Positions 16,661-23,907 of a stretch of 64,000 nt of DNA are shown piece after piece. Both the position numbers and the translations under genes were made by a program. The stretch comes from Clostridia bacterium (GTDB taxonomy: Bacteria; Bacillota; Clostridia; Peptostreptococcales; Acidaminobacteraceae), in contig JAGYOH010000011.1 of the NCBI GenBank assembly GCA_018399635.1, forward strand, positions 1-64,000. Reading direction: 5' to 3'. Within the stretch, counting starts at the first letter, position 1. Each line of letters begins with the position of its first letter. The notes under the pieces were generated by a model. The model had not been told where the DNA came from and made no database searches. It saw only the letters and a program-made list of their open reading frames with translations.

Positions 16661-17608
16661 ATGGAAAATATTTTTATCAAGGATTTTGAAGCAGGCCAGC
16701 GCATCGTGGGTTTTTATATCATCAAGGGCTATAACTTGAAAACCTCCAGCAACAACAAAAGGTATCTGGACCTGACCCTGATGGACAAAACCGGGGAGGT
16801 CAACGGAAAAATATGGGGCGTCGACGACGAGGTGGTGAAGGATTACAAGGCCGGTCTGGTGGTCAAAATCGAGGGGGATGTGACCCTGTGGAACAACACG
16901 ATGCAACTCAAGGTCGTCAGACATCGCCCGGCCGGCGAGGAGGACGGCATCGACATCAAGGACTTTGTACCGGCGGCCCCCATTGAGGCCAAAGAGATGT
17001 ATGACAGAGTGCTGGCCTACGGGGAAAAGATCGAGGACGATGAGATACGGGGGCTGGTTCGACGGATTTATGACGAATACCGGGAGAAACTCCTCTACTA
17101 TCCCGCGGCGAAAATGCACCACCATGCGATTTATGCAGGACTCCTCTACCATGTGCTGAGAATGCTGATGGCGGGTGAAAAGCTCAGCGAGGTCTATCCG
17201 GTAAACCGGGACCTGCTCTATGCCGGAATCATGCTTCATGACATTGAAAAAATCAACGAAATGGATGCCGATGACATGGGAATCGTCGGGGAGTACACCC
17301 GGGACGGCCAGCTCCTCGGACATATCATCCAGGGCATTATCAAGATCGACCACGTCGGCCGGGAGATTCCCATGAAGGATGAGAAAATCAAGCTCATCCA
17401 GCATATGATCCTTTCCCACCACTATGAACCCGAGTACGGGTCACCTAAAAGACCCATGATTCCCGAGGCGGAGCTCCTCCATTACATCGATATGATCGAT
17501 GCCAGGATGTACGATATGACCAAGGTTCTGGGGACTCTTGGCGAGGGTGAGTTTTCGGAGCCGGTCTTCGTTCTCGACAGGCGGCGCCTGTACAAGGCCA
17601 CTTTTTAG
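16661..17608 (+). CDS. yhaM: 3'-5' exoribonuclease YhaM family (OB-fold plus HD domain)
   Basis: 315 aa. An N-terminal OB-fold (about residues 15-95, with LDLTLMDKTGEVNGKIWG) binds nucleic acid; a central HD phosphohydrolase domain (about 145-290) carries KMHHHAIYAGLLYH, LHDIEKI and HMILSHHYEPEYGSPKRP, the metal-binding histidines of YhaM. YhaM trims 3' ends of RNA in Gram-positive bacteria. It is followed after 6 bases by the histidine kinase, so the three genes probably form one transcript, although they are functionally unrelated. Confidence 0.9.
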   Translation: MENIFIKDFEAGQRIVGFYIIKGYNLKTSSNNKRYLDLTLMDKTGEVNGKIWGVDDEVVKDYKAGLVVKIEGDVTLWNNTMQLKVVRHRPAGEEDGIDIKDFVPAAPIEAKEMYDRVLAYGEKIEDDEIRGLVRRIYDEYREKLLYYPAAKMHHHAIYAGLLYHVLRMLMAGEKLSEVYPVNRDLLYAGIMLHDIEKINEMDADDMGIVGEYTRDGQLLGHIIQGIIKIDHVGREIPMKDEKIKLIQHMILSHHYEPEYGSPKRPMIPEAELLHYIDMIDARMYDMTKVLGTLGEGEFSEPVFVLDRRRLYKATF

Positions 17609-17614
17609 CCCGTC

Positions 17615-18880
17615 ATGAGGGACAAACGGTTTTTATACGGACTCCTGGTGGTCAACATCAGCTCCCTGCTGTATTTTGACATCCTCATCGCGGATTTCAG
17701 GATCACCTTCGCCATCATCACCATGGGGGCCTTCCTGTATCTCTACCGACGACCCAATCCGGTCTTGACCGGTGTGGTGGTGGGGATCACCATCTACCTC
17801 CTTCAACTGATTTTCGTCATCGTCAGGGGGGGATCCCTGGAGAACATGGGCTACGGCTTCATCCCGGAGATTTTCTTTTATGTGGTCTATGCCATCATCT
17901 TCTATTTCGGCATCTACAAACCGCGGACGGAGGATCTCGAGAAGATGTTCCTCATCGCCGTCACCGGGGATTTTTCCGCCAATTTTTTCGAGGTCGTCCT
18001 CCGGATCAATTTTTTCCATCAGGATTTTCTGCCCTCTCAGTTTTTCATCCTCTTTCTAGTGGCCCTGGTACGCAGTCTGATTCTGGTCCTGATTCTCAAG
18101 GGCGCCCGGCTTTACCGCCTGCTCCTCTTGAAGGAGGAGCACGAGAGCCGATACCAGAGGCTGCTGCACATGATCATGCTCCTGAAGGATGAGATGTACT
18201 GGCTGGAAAAAAACAAGGCCAAGATTGAAGAGAGCATGACGGAAGCCTATCAGCTTTTCGAGTGGCTCAAGGATTCGGGGCGGCCGGAGCTTGCCCGGAA
18301 GGCCCTTCGGGTCGCCAGCGATGTCCATGAAATCAAAAAGGAATATGACCTGTTGACGAGGGGATTCAAAGAAGTGACCGACGAGAGCCTTGAGGTGAAC
18401 CAGATGAAGTTCTCTCATATGCTCAAAATCCTCAAGAACACCATGAACTACGAGATCGGCGACCTCGACATCGTCATTGACCTTGAGTACGCCTATTCGG
18501 AGGACTTCACCACGGCCCGTCACTATGAACTGATGTCCGTCCTCCGCAATCTGATTTCCAACAGCATCGACGCCCTGGAGGGGATCAAAAACGGCAGAAT
18601 TCAGGTGGCCCATCGGAAGGTCGAGGGCCGGCATCATTTCCTGGTCAGCGACAACGGTGCCGGCATCGATGCCCGCAGGCTCAAGGAGATTTTCAGCGCG
18701 GGCTATTCTACGAAAATCGATTACGCCTCAGGTGAAATCAACCGGGGACTGGGCCTGAGTCTGGTCAAGGAAATCGTTGAAAAGCGGCTGAGGGGCACCA
18801 TTGCGGCTTCTTCGGAAAAGGGCGGGGGGGCCCGGTTTGAAGTGATCATCAGAAGTGAAGATATCGAGGTGGAAAAATGA
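17615..18880 (+). CDS. Sensor histidine kinase, GlnK (YcbA)-like
   Basis: 421 aa. Five to six N-terminal transmembrane segments (about residues 5-185) act as sensor, followed by a coiled-coil dimerisation region with a probable phospho-acceptor His238 (DVHEIKKEYD) and a GHKL ATPase domain with N-box NLISNSIDALEG (about 312-323), DNGAGIDARR and GLGLSLVKEIVE. The layout and the adjacent YcbB-type regulator and AGCS symporter match the B. subtilis GlnK-GlnL system, which responds to glutamine. The ligand here is inferred from that neighbourhood. It overlaps the regulator by 4 bases. Confidence 0.87.
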   Translation: MRDKRFLYGLLVVNISSLLYFDILIADFRITFAIITMGAFLYLYRRPNPVLTGVVVGITIYLLQLIFVIVRGGSLENMGYGFIPEIFFYVVYAIIFYFGIYKPRTEDLEKMFLIAVTGDFSANFFEVVLRINFFHQDFLPSQFFILFLVALVRSLILVLILKGARLYRLLLLKEEHESRYQRLLHMIMLLKDEMYWLEKNKAKIEESMTEAYQLFEWLKDSGRPELARKALRVASDVHEIKKEYDLLTRGFKEVTDESLEVNQMKFSHMLKILKNTMNYEIGDLDIVIDLEYAYSEDFTTARHYELMSVLRNLISNSIDALEGIKNGRIQVAHRKVEGRHHFLVSDNGAGIDARRLKEIFSAGYSTKIDYASGEINRGLGLSLVKEIVEKRLRGTIAASSEKGGGARFEVIIRSEDIEVEK

Positions 18881-19704
18881 AGATCTATATCGTTGACGAT
18901 GACAACAACATCACGAGAATCCTGGAGCAGATCATCACCGACAAGCGGATCGGCAATATCGTCGGCATCACCAATGATTCCCAGAAGGCCATCGATGAAA
19001 TCAGGAGTCTCAACCCGGATATCGTCATTGTGGATCTTTTGATGCCCCATGTGGACGGCATCGGCCTTATCGAAGAAATCACCGCCTACAATGAGCAAAT
19101 CAAGATTCTGATGATTTCCCAGGTGACTTCCAAGGAAATGATCACCAAGGCCTATGAGAAGGGGGCCTCCTTTTACATCAACAAACCCATCAATGCCGTG
19201 GAGGTGCTCAATGTTCTGGCGGAGATCGTCAACTACATGGAGGCGGACAAGCGGCTGAAAATCATCCGGAACGTCTTCGATTTCCAGGGGATGGAGGCCC
19301 TGGACAGCGATACCATGATGGACCAGATCAGCGGGGTTCTGAAGAAGATCGGCATCGTGAGAAGCGCGGCCTCGGAGGAAATCTACAAGGTGGTGTCCTA
19401 CATGGTGACCCATCCTTCTGAGGTGCGGGAACTCTCCGTCAAGGAAATCTGCCAGGTATTCACCCCAAACCCCAAAATCCTGGAACAGAAGATTCGAAGG
19501 GCGGCTTCCATGGGACTGGAAAATCTCTCCTATCTGGGGGTCGAGGACAATCTCAACGAGGTTTTTCTGGAATATGCCAATACCCTCTACCATTTCAAAG
19601 AGGTGAAGAAGGAGATGGATTTCATCCGGGGACATTCCGGGGACCGGGGCAAGGTGAACCTGCGCAAATTTTTGGAGGGGCTGACCTATTACGTCCGGCT
19701 GTAG
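18877..19704 (+). CDS. Response regulator with YcbB/GlnL-type DNA-binding domain
   Basis: 275 aa. Receiver domain (residues 1 to ~120) with acidic pocket DDD at 7-9, phospho-acceptor Asp53 (IVIVDLLMPHVDG) and Lys near 103 (INKPIN). The C-terminal half contains a helical domain ending in FLEGLTYYVRL, typical of the YcbB/GlnL family. It overlaps its kinase and lies directly before the AGCS symporter gene, whose upstream region holds a 6-4-6 direct repeat like the GlnL box layout. It probably controls that symporter (inference). Confidence 0.88.
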   Translation: MKIYIVDDDNNITRILEQIITDKRIGNIVGITNDSQKAIDEIRSLNPDIVIVDLLMPHVDGIGLIEEITAYNEQIKILMISQVTSKEMITKAYEKGASFYINKPINAVEVLNVLAEIVNYMEADKRLKIIRNVFDFQGMEALDSDTMMDQISGVLKKIGIVRSAASEEIYKVVSYMVTHPSEVRELSVKEICQVFTPNPKILEQKIRRAASMGLENLSYLGVEDNLNEVFLEYANTLYHFKEVKKEMDFIRGHSGDRGKVNLRKFLEGLTYYVRL

Positions 19705-19724
19705 GATACTTTCGTTATACATAG

Positions 19725-19740
19725 TGAAACTTTTTGAAAC
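19725..19740 (+). promoter_or_regulatory. Direct repeat TGAAAC-N4-TGAAAC, candidate response-regulator site
   Basis: Two TGAAAC copies (19725-19730, 19735-19740) are spaced by TTTT, one helical turn centre to centre. B. subtilis GlnL binds a 6-N4-6 direct repeat of a different hexamer, so the spacing, not the sequence, is what matches. It lies 56 bases before the symporter start. Confidence 0.45.
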
Positions 19741-19743
19741 CCG

Positions 19744-19794
19744 CCCTTTAGAATAAAGGTGTAACGTGTACTTATTCTAAAGGGGGTTTTTTTT
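19744..19794 (+). promoter_or_regulatory. Terminator-like hairpin over the symporter ribosome-binding site (attenuator or operon terminator)
   Basis: A perfect 13-bp stem CCCTTTAGAATAA (19744-19756) / TTATTCTAAAGGG (19772-19784) with a 15-base loop is followed by GG and eight Ts ending one base before the symporter ATG. The 3' arm contains the AAAGGGGG ribosome-binding site. So it has terminator shape, and when folded it would also hide the translation start. Confidence 0.75.
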
Positions 19795-19795
19795 A

Positions 19796-21187
19796 ATGGA
19801 TGCATTGATGAATCTGATCGGCGCGGTCAACAGCTTCGCCTGGGGCGGCATCATGATCTTCTTCCTGGTCGGAACGGGAATCGTGCTGACCTTCGGAACC
19901 AGAGTGGTGCAGTACAGGAAAATAGGCTATGCCTTCAAGCTGCTCTTCTCCAAGTCGGAAAGCGATGATGGAGACATCACGCCTTTCCAGGCGCTGATGA
20001 CCTCATTGGCGGCAACCATCGGCACAGGCAACATCGCCGGTGTGGCCGGCGCCATCGCAGCGGGCGGTCCTGGAGCGGTTTTCTGGATGTGGGTCACCGC
20101 GGCCTTTGGCGGCGCCACGAAATTCGCAGAGGCCTTCCTGGCCATCAAGTACCGGGTCACCAATGAAAAGGGTGAAAAATCAGGCGGACCCATGTACTAC
20201 ATCAAGAAGGGCATGGAAGAAACCTACGGCGGCAGCTGGGGCTGGTTGGGATGGCTCTTCGCCTTCTTCGCCACCATCGCGGCCTTCGGTATCGGGAACA
20301 TGGTTCAATCGAATTCCGTAGCGGCTTCAGTCGAGTCTTCCATCGGCCTTTCGCCCTACATCACTGGAGCCATCATCGCAGTGGCTACCGGGGCGGTCAT
20401 CCTCGGCGGCATCAAATCCATCGGCAAGGCAGCGGAAAAAATTGTTCCCGCCATGGCAGTGATCTACGTGGCTGGTGCACTTTTCATCATTTTCAGCAAT
20501 TTTTCAGGAGTCCCCGGTGTCTTTGACATGATTTTCAGCAATGCTTTCAATGCCAAGGCAGTGGGCGGCGGCTTGCTGGGAACCGTCATTCGTTTTGGTG
20601 TGGCACGGGGGGTCTTCTCCAATGAAGCCGGTCTAGGCTCGGCGCCGATCGCCCATGCGGCCTCTAAAACCAACGATCCTGTCAAGCAGGGCATGATTGC
20701 TTCCCTGGGAGCATTCCTGGATACCATCGTGGTTTGTACCATGACGGCCCTGGTCATCCTGCTTTCCGGTTACGTCACCATCGATGCAGGCACCGGTCTG
20801 ATGTCGATCAAAGACGGTCTGGGCGGTGCGGCTCTGACGACCCAGGCCTTCGATTCGGCCTTCCCGGGAGTCGGGGGATTCATCGTGACCTTCGGCCTCA
20901 TCTTCTTCGCCTTCTCGACGATTCTGGGCTGGTACTACTACGGCTCGAAATCCCTGGAGTACATCGCCGGCGTGAAAGCGGTGGAGTACTACAAATACAT
21001 CTGGGTGGCTCTGGCCTTCTTCGGCGCCATCTACAAGGTGGACCTGGTATGGTCCTTGTCGGATACCTTCAACGGTCTGATGGCCATCCCCAACCTGATC
21101 GGCCTGCTGGCCCTGAGTCCTGTCATCTTCAAGCTGCTCAAGCAGGATGAGATCAAGAGCAAGGAAAAAGAGAAGAAAATGGCCTAA
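19796..21187 (+). CDS. Sodium:alanine/glycine/glutamine symporter, AGCS family
   Basis: 463 aa with about 10-11 transmembrane segments. Family motifs include TFGTRVVQYRKIGYAFK, TSLAATIGTGNIAGVAGAIAAGG, GGPMYYIKKGMEETYGG and the FSNEAGLGSAPIAHAA block near residue 275. Takes up small neutral amino acids with sodium. Its place behind a GlnK/GlnL-like system parallels B. subtilis glnT, suggesting glutamine or alanine as substrate. Expression is probably also set by the hairpin that covers its ribosome-binding site. Confidence 0.93.
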   Translation: MDALMNLIGAVNSFAWGGIMIFFLVGTGIVLTFGTRVVQYRKIGYAFKLLFSKSESDDGDITPFQALMTSLAATIGTGNIAGVAGAIAAGGPGAVFWMWVTAAFGGATKFAEAFLAIKYRVTNEKGEKSGGPMYYIKKGMEETYGGSWGWLGWLFAFFATIAAFGIGNMVQSNSVAASVESSIGLSPYITGAIIAVATGAVILGGIKSIGKAAEKIVPAMAVIYVAGALFIIFSNFSGVPGVFDMIFSNAFNAKAVGGGLLGTVIRFGVARGVFSNEAGLGSAPIAHAASKTNDPVKQGMIASLGAFLDTIVVCTMTALVILLSGYVTIDAGTGLMSIKDGLGGAALTTQAFDSAFPGVGGFIVTFGLIFFAFSTILGWYYYGSKSLEYIAGVKAVEYYKYIWVALAFFGAIYKVDLVWSLSDTFNGLMAIPNLIGLLALSPVIFKLLKQDEIKSKEKEKKMA

Positions 21188-21215
21188 AGTGGCCTCAAGT
21201 TGCAGACAGAGAGAA

Positions 21216-21247
21216 AAAGGAGCATATCGAATTCGATATGCTCCTTT
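21216..21247. terminator. Bidirectional terminator between convergent genes
   Basis: Perfect 32-bp palindrome centred on an EcoRI-like GAATTC, with AAAGGAGCATATCG and its complement as arms. A T-run follows on the minus strand (five As at 21214-21218 on plus) and a shorter one on plus. It serves the symporter and the SEC-C gene. Confidence 0.85.
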
Positions 21248-21259
21248 GATATTCCGGCT

Positions 21260-21796
21260 TCAGTCTGCTGTTTCCGCGGCCCTGTCGGCGGCCTCATCCT
21301 TGGCCAGACAGCATTTCTTGTATTTTTTGCTGCTGCCGCAATGGCAGGGGTCGTTGCGACCGGGACGGTCTTCCTTTTTGATCATCACCGATTGGCGGAA
21401 GTCGTTTTTGATGCTCTTTCTGGTCTCTTTTGAAAGAAGGGTTTCCCAGGCATTCAAATTGTACAGCCACTTCGCCTTGGCGTCATGCATGTTGTAGTAG
21501 AGGGCCTCCAGGTCGATTTCCCCTTCGATGGGGGTATCGGTTTCCAGGGATTCAAGAGCCAGCGGATGCTTCAAAGAAGAGTTGATGCCGTCGAGAAAGC
21601 CGGTGAAGGTGGTTTCTTCGACTTTGAAGGTCTCACTCAGACTGCTGATGGAGCCTTTGAGGGTCAAGGCTTCGTTTTCCAGGATCTCCTTGTAGATGGC
21701 GGTTTCCTTATCGAGGTATTCCTTCCAGAAGGCATTGTACTGGTCCTGGGTCATTTCCCTCTGGGTGATGCTTTTCCAGATTTCATAGGGTTTCAT
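21260..21796 (-). CDS. SEC-C motif protein of unknown function
   Basis: 178 aa. A largely helical N-terminal two-thirds is followed by a C-terminal SEC-C zinc motif, GRNDPCHCGSSKKYKKCC (near residues 148-165), the metal site also found at the end of SecA and in YecA-type proteins. The ATG at 21796 has GAGGTG upstream; a GTG nine bases earlier overlaps that site. The stop converges on the AGCS symporter. The SEC-C motif suggests binding to SecA, ribosomes or a protein partner, but the function is unknown. Confidence 0.8.
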   Translation of the reverse strand: MKPYEIWKSITQREMTQDQYNAFWKEYLDKETAIYKEILENEALTLKGSISSLSETFKVEETTFTGFLDGINSSLKHPLALESLETDTPIEGEIDLEALYYNMHDAKAKWLYNLNAWETLLSKETRKSIKNDFRQSVMIKKEDRPGRNDPCHCGSSKKYKKCCLAKDEAADRAAETAD

Positions 21797-21811
21797 TTCG
21801 GGCACCTCACT

Positions 21812-22411
21812 TTAGAATAGGGTGTAAAGCAGTGGCACAAGAAAGGGGACGACGGCGGTCAGAATCAGACCGTTCACGAAGGCCACCAGGGCCGTGTGGG
21901 GGTCGGTGTTCTTTGAAATGATGGGCAGGGTGGTGTCCATGGAGGTGGCGCCGGCAGGGCCGATGGCACTGAGGTAATTGAGTTTGACGGCGATGACGGG
22001 CACCATCAGGAAGGTCAGCAATTCTCTGAAAACGTTGGATAAAAAGGCGATGGAACCCAGCTCCGCGTTGCCGATGTTGGTGAGGATGATGCCGGAAAGG
22101 GAATACCAGCCAAAGCCTGCGGCGATGGCCAGGCCCTCGCCCGGACGCATGGCAAACAAGAGGGCGGTGAGAAGGCCGCCGGTGAGACTTCCGATGATGA
22201 TGGACAGGGTGACCAGCAGCACGCTGAAGATCTTATCCTTGATTCCCTTGAAAACGGAACGATTCGATCCGATATCGAGTCCAACAAAGAAGAGCAGGAA
22301 GCCCAGGGTGACCTGGATCAGAAGATCGAGGTTGGCTACGATGGGATTGTCGTTGAAGAGGACCCCATACAGGATTCCCAGGGAAACGGTGATGACAACC
22401 AACAGGCTCAT
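21812..22411 (-). CDS. LysO/DUF340-type exporter, C-terminal part
   Basis: 199 aa, about six transmembrane segments, with FVGLDIGSNRSVFKGIK and AAGFGWYSLSGIILTNIG, the conserved DUF340 (LysO) region, and TSMDTTLPIISKNT. LysO of E. coli exports lysine as one ~300-aa protein. Here the same content is spread over two genes that overlap by four bases, so both are probably needed for one transporter. The substrate is inferred from the family. Confidence 0.82.
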   Translation of the reverse strand: MSLLVVITVSLGILYGVLFNDNPIVANLDLLIQVTLGFLLFFVGLDIGSNRSVFKGIKDKIFSVLLVTLSIIIGSLTGGLLTALLFAMRPGEGLAIAAGFGWYSLSGIILTNIGNAELGSIAFLSNVFRELLTFLMVPVIAVKLNYLSAIGPAGATSMDTTLPIISKNTDPHTALVAFVNGLILTAVVPFLVPLLYTLF

Positions 22412-22686
22412 GAGGTTTTCCTCCTGAAGATCTTGGTGGCGATGAAAATCGCAAGGACGCTGAAAATCACGCTCAAAAGGCCGTACATGAAGGACTTGAG
22501 GCCGATCAGACTGAGGTTGTCGACAATATCGGGATTGGATCCCACGGAGACCCCCATGAAAAAAAGAAGAAGCGTCAGACCCAGCAACTGCAGGTTGGAG
22601 ACGGCTTTTTTAAGGGATTCACGCCATTTGAGAAAAAATCCCAGAACACCTCCGAGGGTGACGGCGACAAATATGACCCACATCAT
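22408..22686 (-). CDS. LysO/DUF340-type exporter, N-terminal part
   Basis: 92 aa with three transmembrane segments and LFFMGVSVGSNPDI, which matches the GVDIGSN motif in its partner and marks the two halves as internal repeats of the LysO fold. GGAGG precedes tandem ATG codons at 22686 and 22683. The stop overlaps the start of the C-terminal gene as TCATGAG on the plus strand, so translation is coupled. No stop-to-frameshift signature is seen, so this is a natural split rather than a broken gene. Confidence 0.8.
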   Translation of the reverse strand: MMWVIFVAVTLGGVLGFFLKWRESLKKAVSNLQLLGLTLLLFFMGVSVGSNPDIVDNLSLIGLKSFMYGLLSVIFSVLAIFIATKIFRRKTS

Positions 22687-23046
22687 GAAACCTCCTTAAA
22701 GGGGACAATCTATCTAGGAGTGTATCATCTTTTCTTCGGGGCTGTCAATTGTTTGAATGGCATCCACTCAAACCAGGGGTTTGACGTGGGACTTCCGGCA
22801 GATGACGGCCAAGGCGGGCTGCTTCTTTTAGCGGCGACCGGGTCCGCTTCCCTGAGCCAGGACAAGTCCTGTTTCAAAGCCGGCAGCATGTTGAACACGG
22901 CTTGTCGTCAAAGGCCCCGTCGGACACAGGAGAATCACCAGGGTTCACACGGACCGAGTCCCATGGTGTCGCAGAAAAGGGTATTCTCAGCGAAGGCTGA
23001 TAAAGGGGATGAAGTTTGTTATAATATACTTCAGGGAGTGTGATTT
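22687..23046. other. 360-bp gap without a supported gene; possible structured RNA
   Basis: No reading frame here looks coding on either strand. The G+C is as high as in genes. Nested pairing is visible: GACAAG (22861-22866) with CTTGTC (22901-22906) enclosing GTTTCAA/TTGAAC (22871-22877, 22891-22896), and GTTTGAATGG/CCACTCAAAC at 22751-22773. I could not match it to the lysine riboswitch, SRP RNA, 6S, tmRNA, RNase P or a tRNA. The last 30 bases hold the promoter of the next gene. Confidence 0.35.
23020..23025 (+). promoter_or_regulatory. -10 element for the HAD phosphatase gene
   Basis: TATAAT 21 bases upstream of the ATG, with CAGGGAG ribosome-binding site between. The -35 is weak. Confidence 0.45.
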
Positions 23047-23907
23047 ATGGCCAAGATTTTTGTGACGGATCTCGATGGGACCCTGCTGACCAGGGAAGCG
23101 ACCCTCAGCGAGACCTCGAGACGGTTGATTATGGATCTGCTGGACCGGGGGGTTCATTTCACAGTGGCGAGTGCAAGGAGTCTGGATGCCATCCGCCTGG
23201 TGTTGAAGGACCTGCCCCTCAGGGTCCCGGTGATTGAATTCAACGGGGCCTATATTTCAGATTACCACAGCGGAGAGAAGTTGCTCATCCAGTCGATCCC
23301 CGGGCAGTTCAACGAAGAGATTTTTAAGGTTTTCCAGAGGCATGGGGTCCAGATGGCGGTGACCACCCATGAAGGCGACCTGGACTATCTGACGGTGGAC
23401 ACGAAGAAGGCCGGGCCCTGTCTGATGAACTGGATCAACTTCAGAAAAAGCCACGGGGACGGCAGAATCATCGATACCCCCCAAGTCGACCGGGTGCTTG
23501 GTCAACGCATCGTGGTTTTCAATGCCATCGATGAGGCCAAAAGAATCGGGAAACTCCATGACGAGCTGGTGGAGATCTTCGGCAGCCGGCTGGAAATCCA
23601 CCAGATGAAGGGGACCTATGATGACTGCTACTGGCTCAACGTCGCCAGCCCTCTGGGAACCAAGGGCCATGCCCTGAAAATCCTCAAAGAAGAGTTTTTC
23701 AACCCCGGTGACGTCCTTTATGCCTTCGGGGACAATGAAAACGACGTGGCCATGTTTGAGGTGGCGGACTATCCCGTTGCCTTGAAAAACAGCATTCCGA
23801 GACTCAAGTCGTTGGCCACGGAGGAAATTGGGTATCACTATACCGATAGCGTTGCCAGATACATTTGGGAAGCCATGGAGGGTGACGATGATCAAAAAAA
23901 TCGATGA
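23047..23907 (+). CDS. HAD-superfamily phosphatase, Cof/YidA type
   Basis: 286 aa. Motif I DLDGTLLT (residues ~7-14) with nucleophilic Asp, motif II TVASARSLDAIR, and motifs III/IV KGHALKIL and FGDNENDVAMFEVADYPVALKN near the C-terminus identify the C2B-capped Cof subfamily. Such enzymes dephosphorylate sugar phosphates or cofactors such as FMN or pyridoxal phosphate; the substrate is not predictable. The last 20 bases overlap the next gene. Confidence 0.88.
   Translation: MAKIFVTDLDGTLLTREATLSETSRRLIMDLLDRGVHFTVASARSLDAIRLVLKDLPLRVPVIEFNGAYISDYHSGEKLLIQSIPGQFNEEIFKVFQRHGVQMAVTTHEGDLDYLTVDTKKAGPCLMNWINFRKSHGDGRIIDTPQVDRVLGQRIVVFNAIDEAKRIGKLHDELVEIFGSRLEIHQMKGTYDDCYWLNVASPLGTKGHALKILKEEFFNPGDVLYAFGDNENDVAMFEVADYPVALKNSIPRLKSLATEEIGYHYTDSVARYIWEAMEGDDDQKNR

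Noticed and set aside
22687-23000. Lysine riboswitch in front of the LysO-type exporter
   Set aside because: I looked on the minus strand for the conserved lysine-aptamer segments and did not find them, so I do not claim it.
22720-23043. 107-codon plus-strand frame in the gap
   Set aside because: No ribosome-binding site, random composition, and it would include the promoter of the HAD gene.
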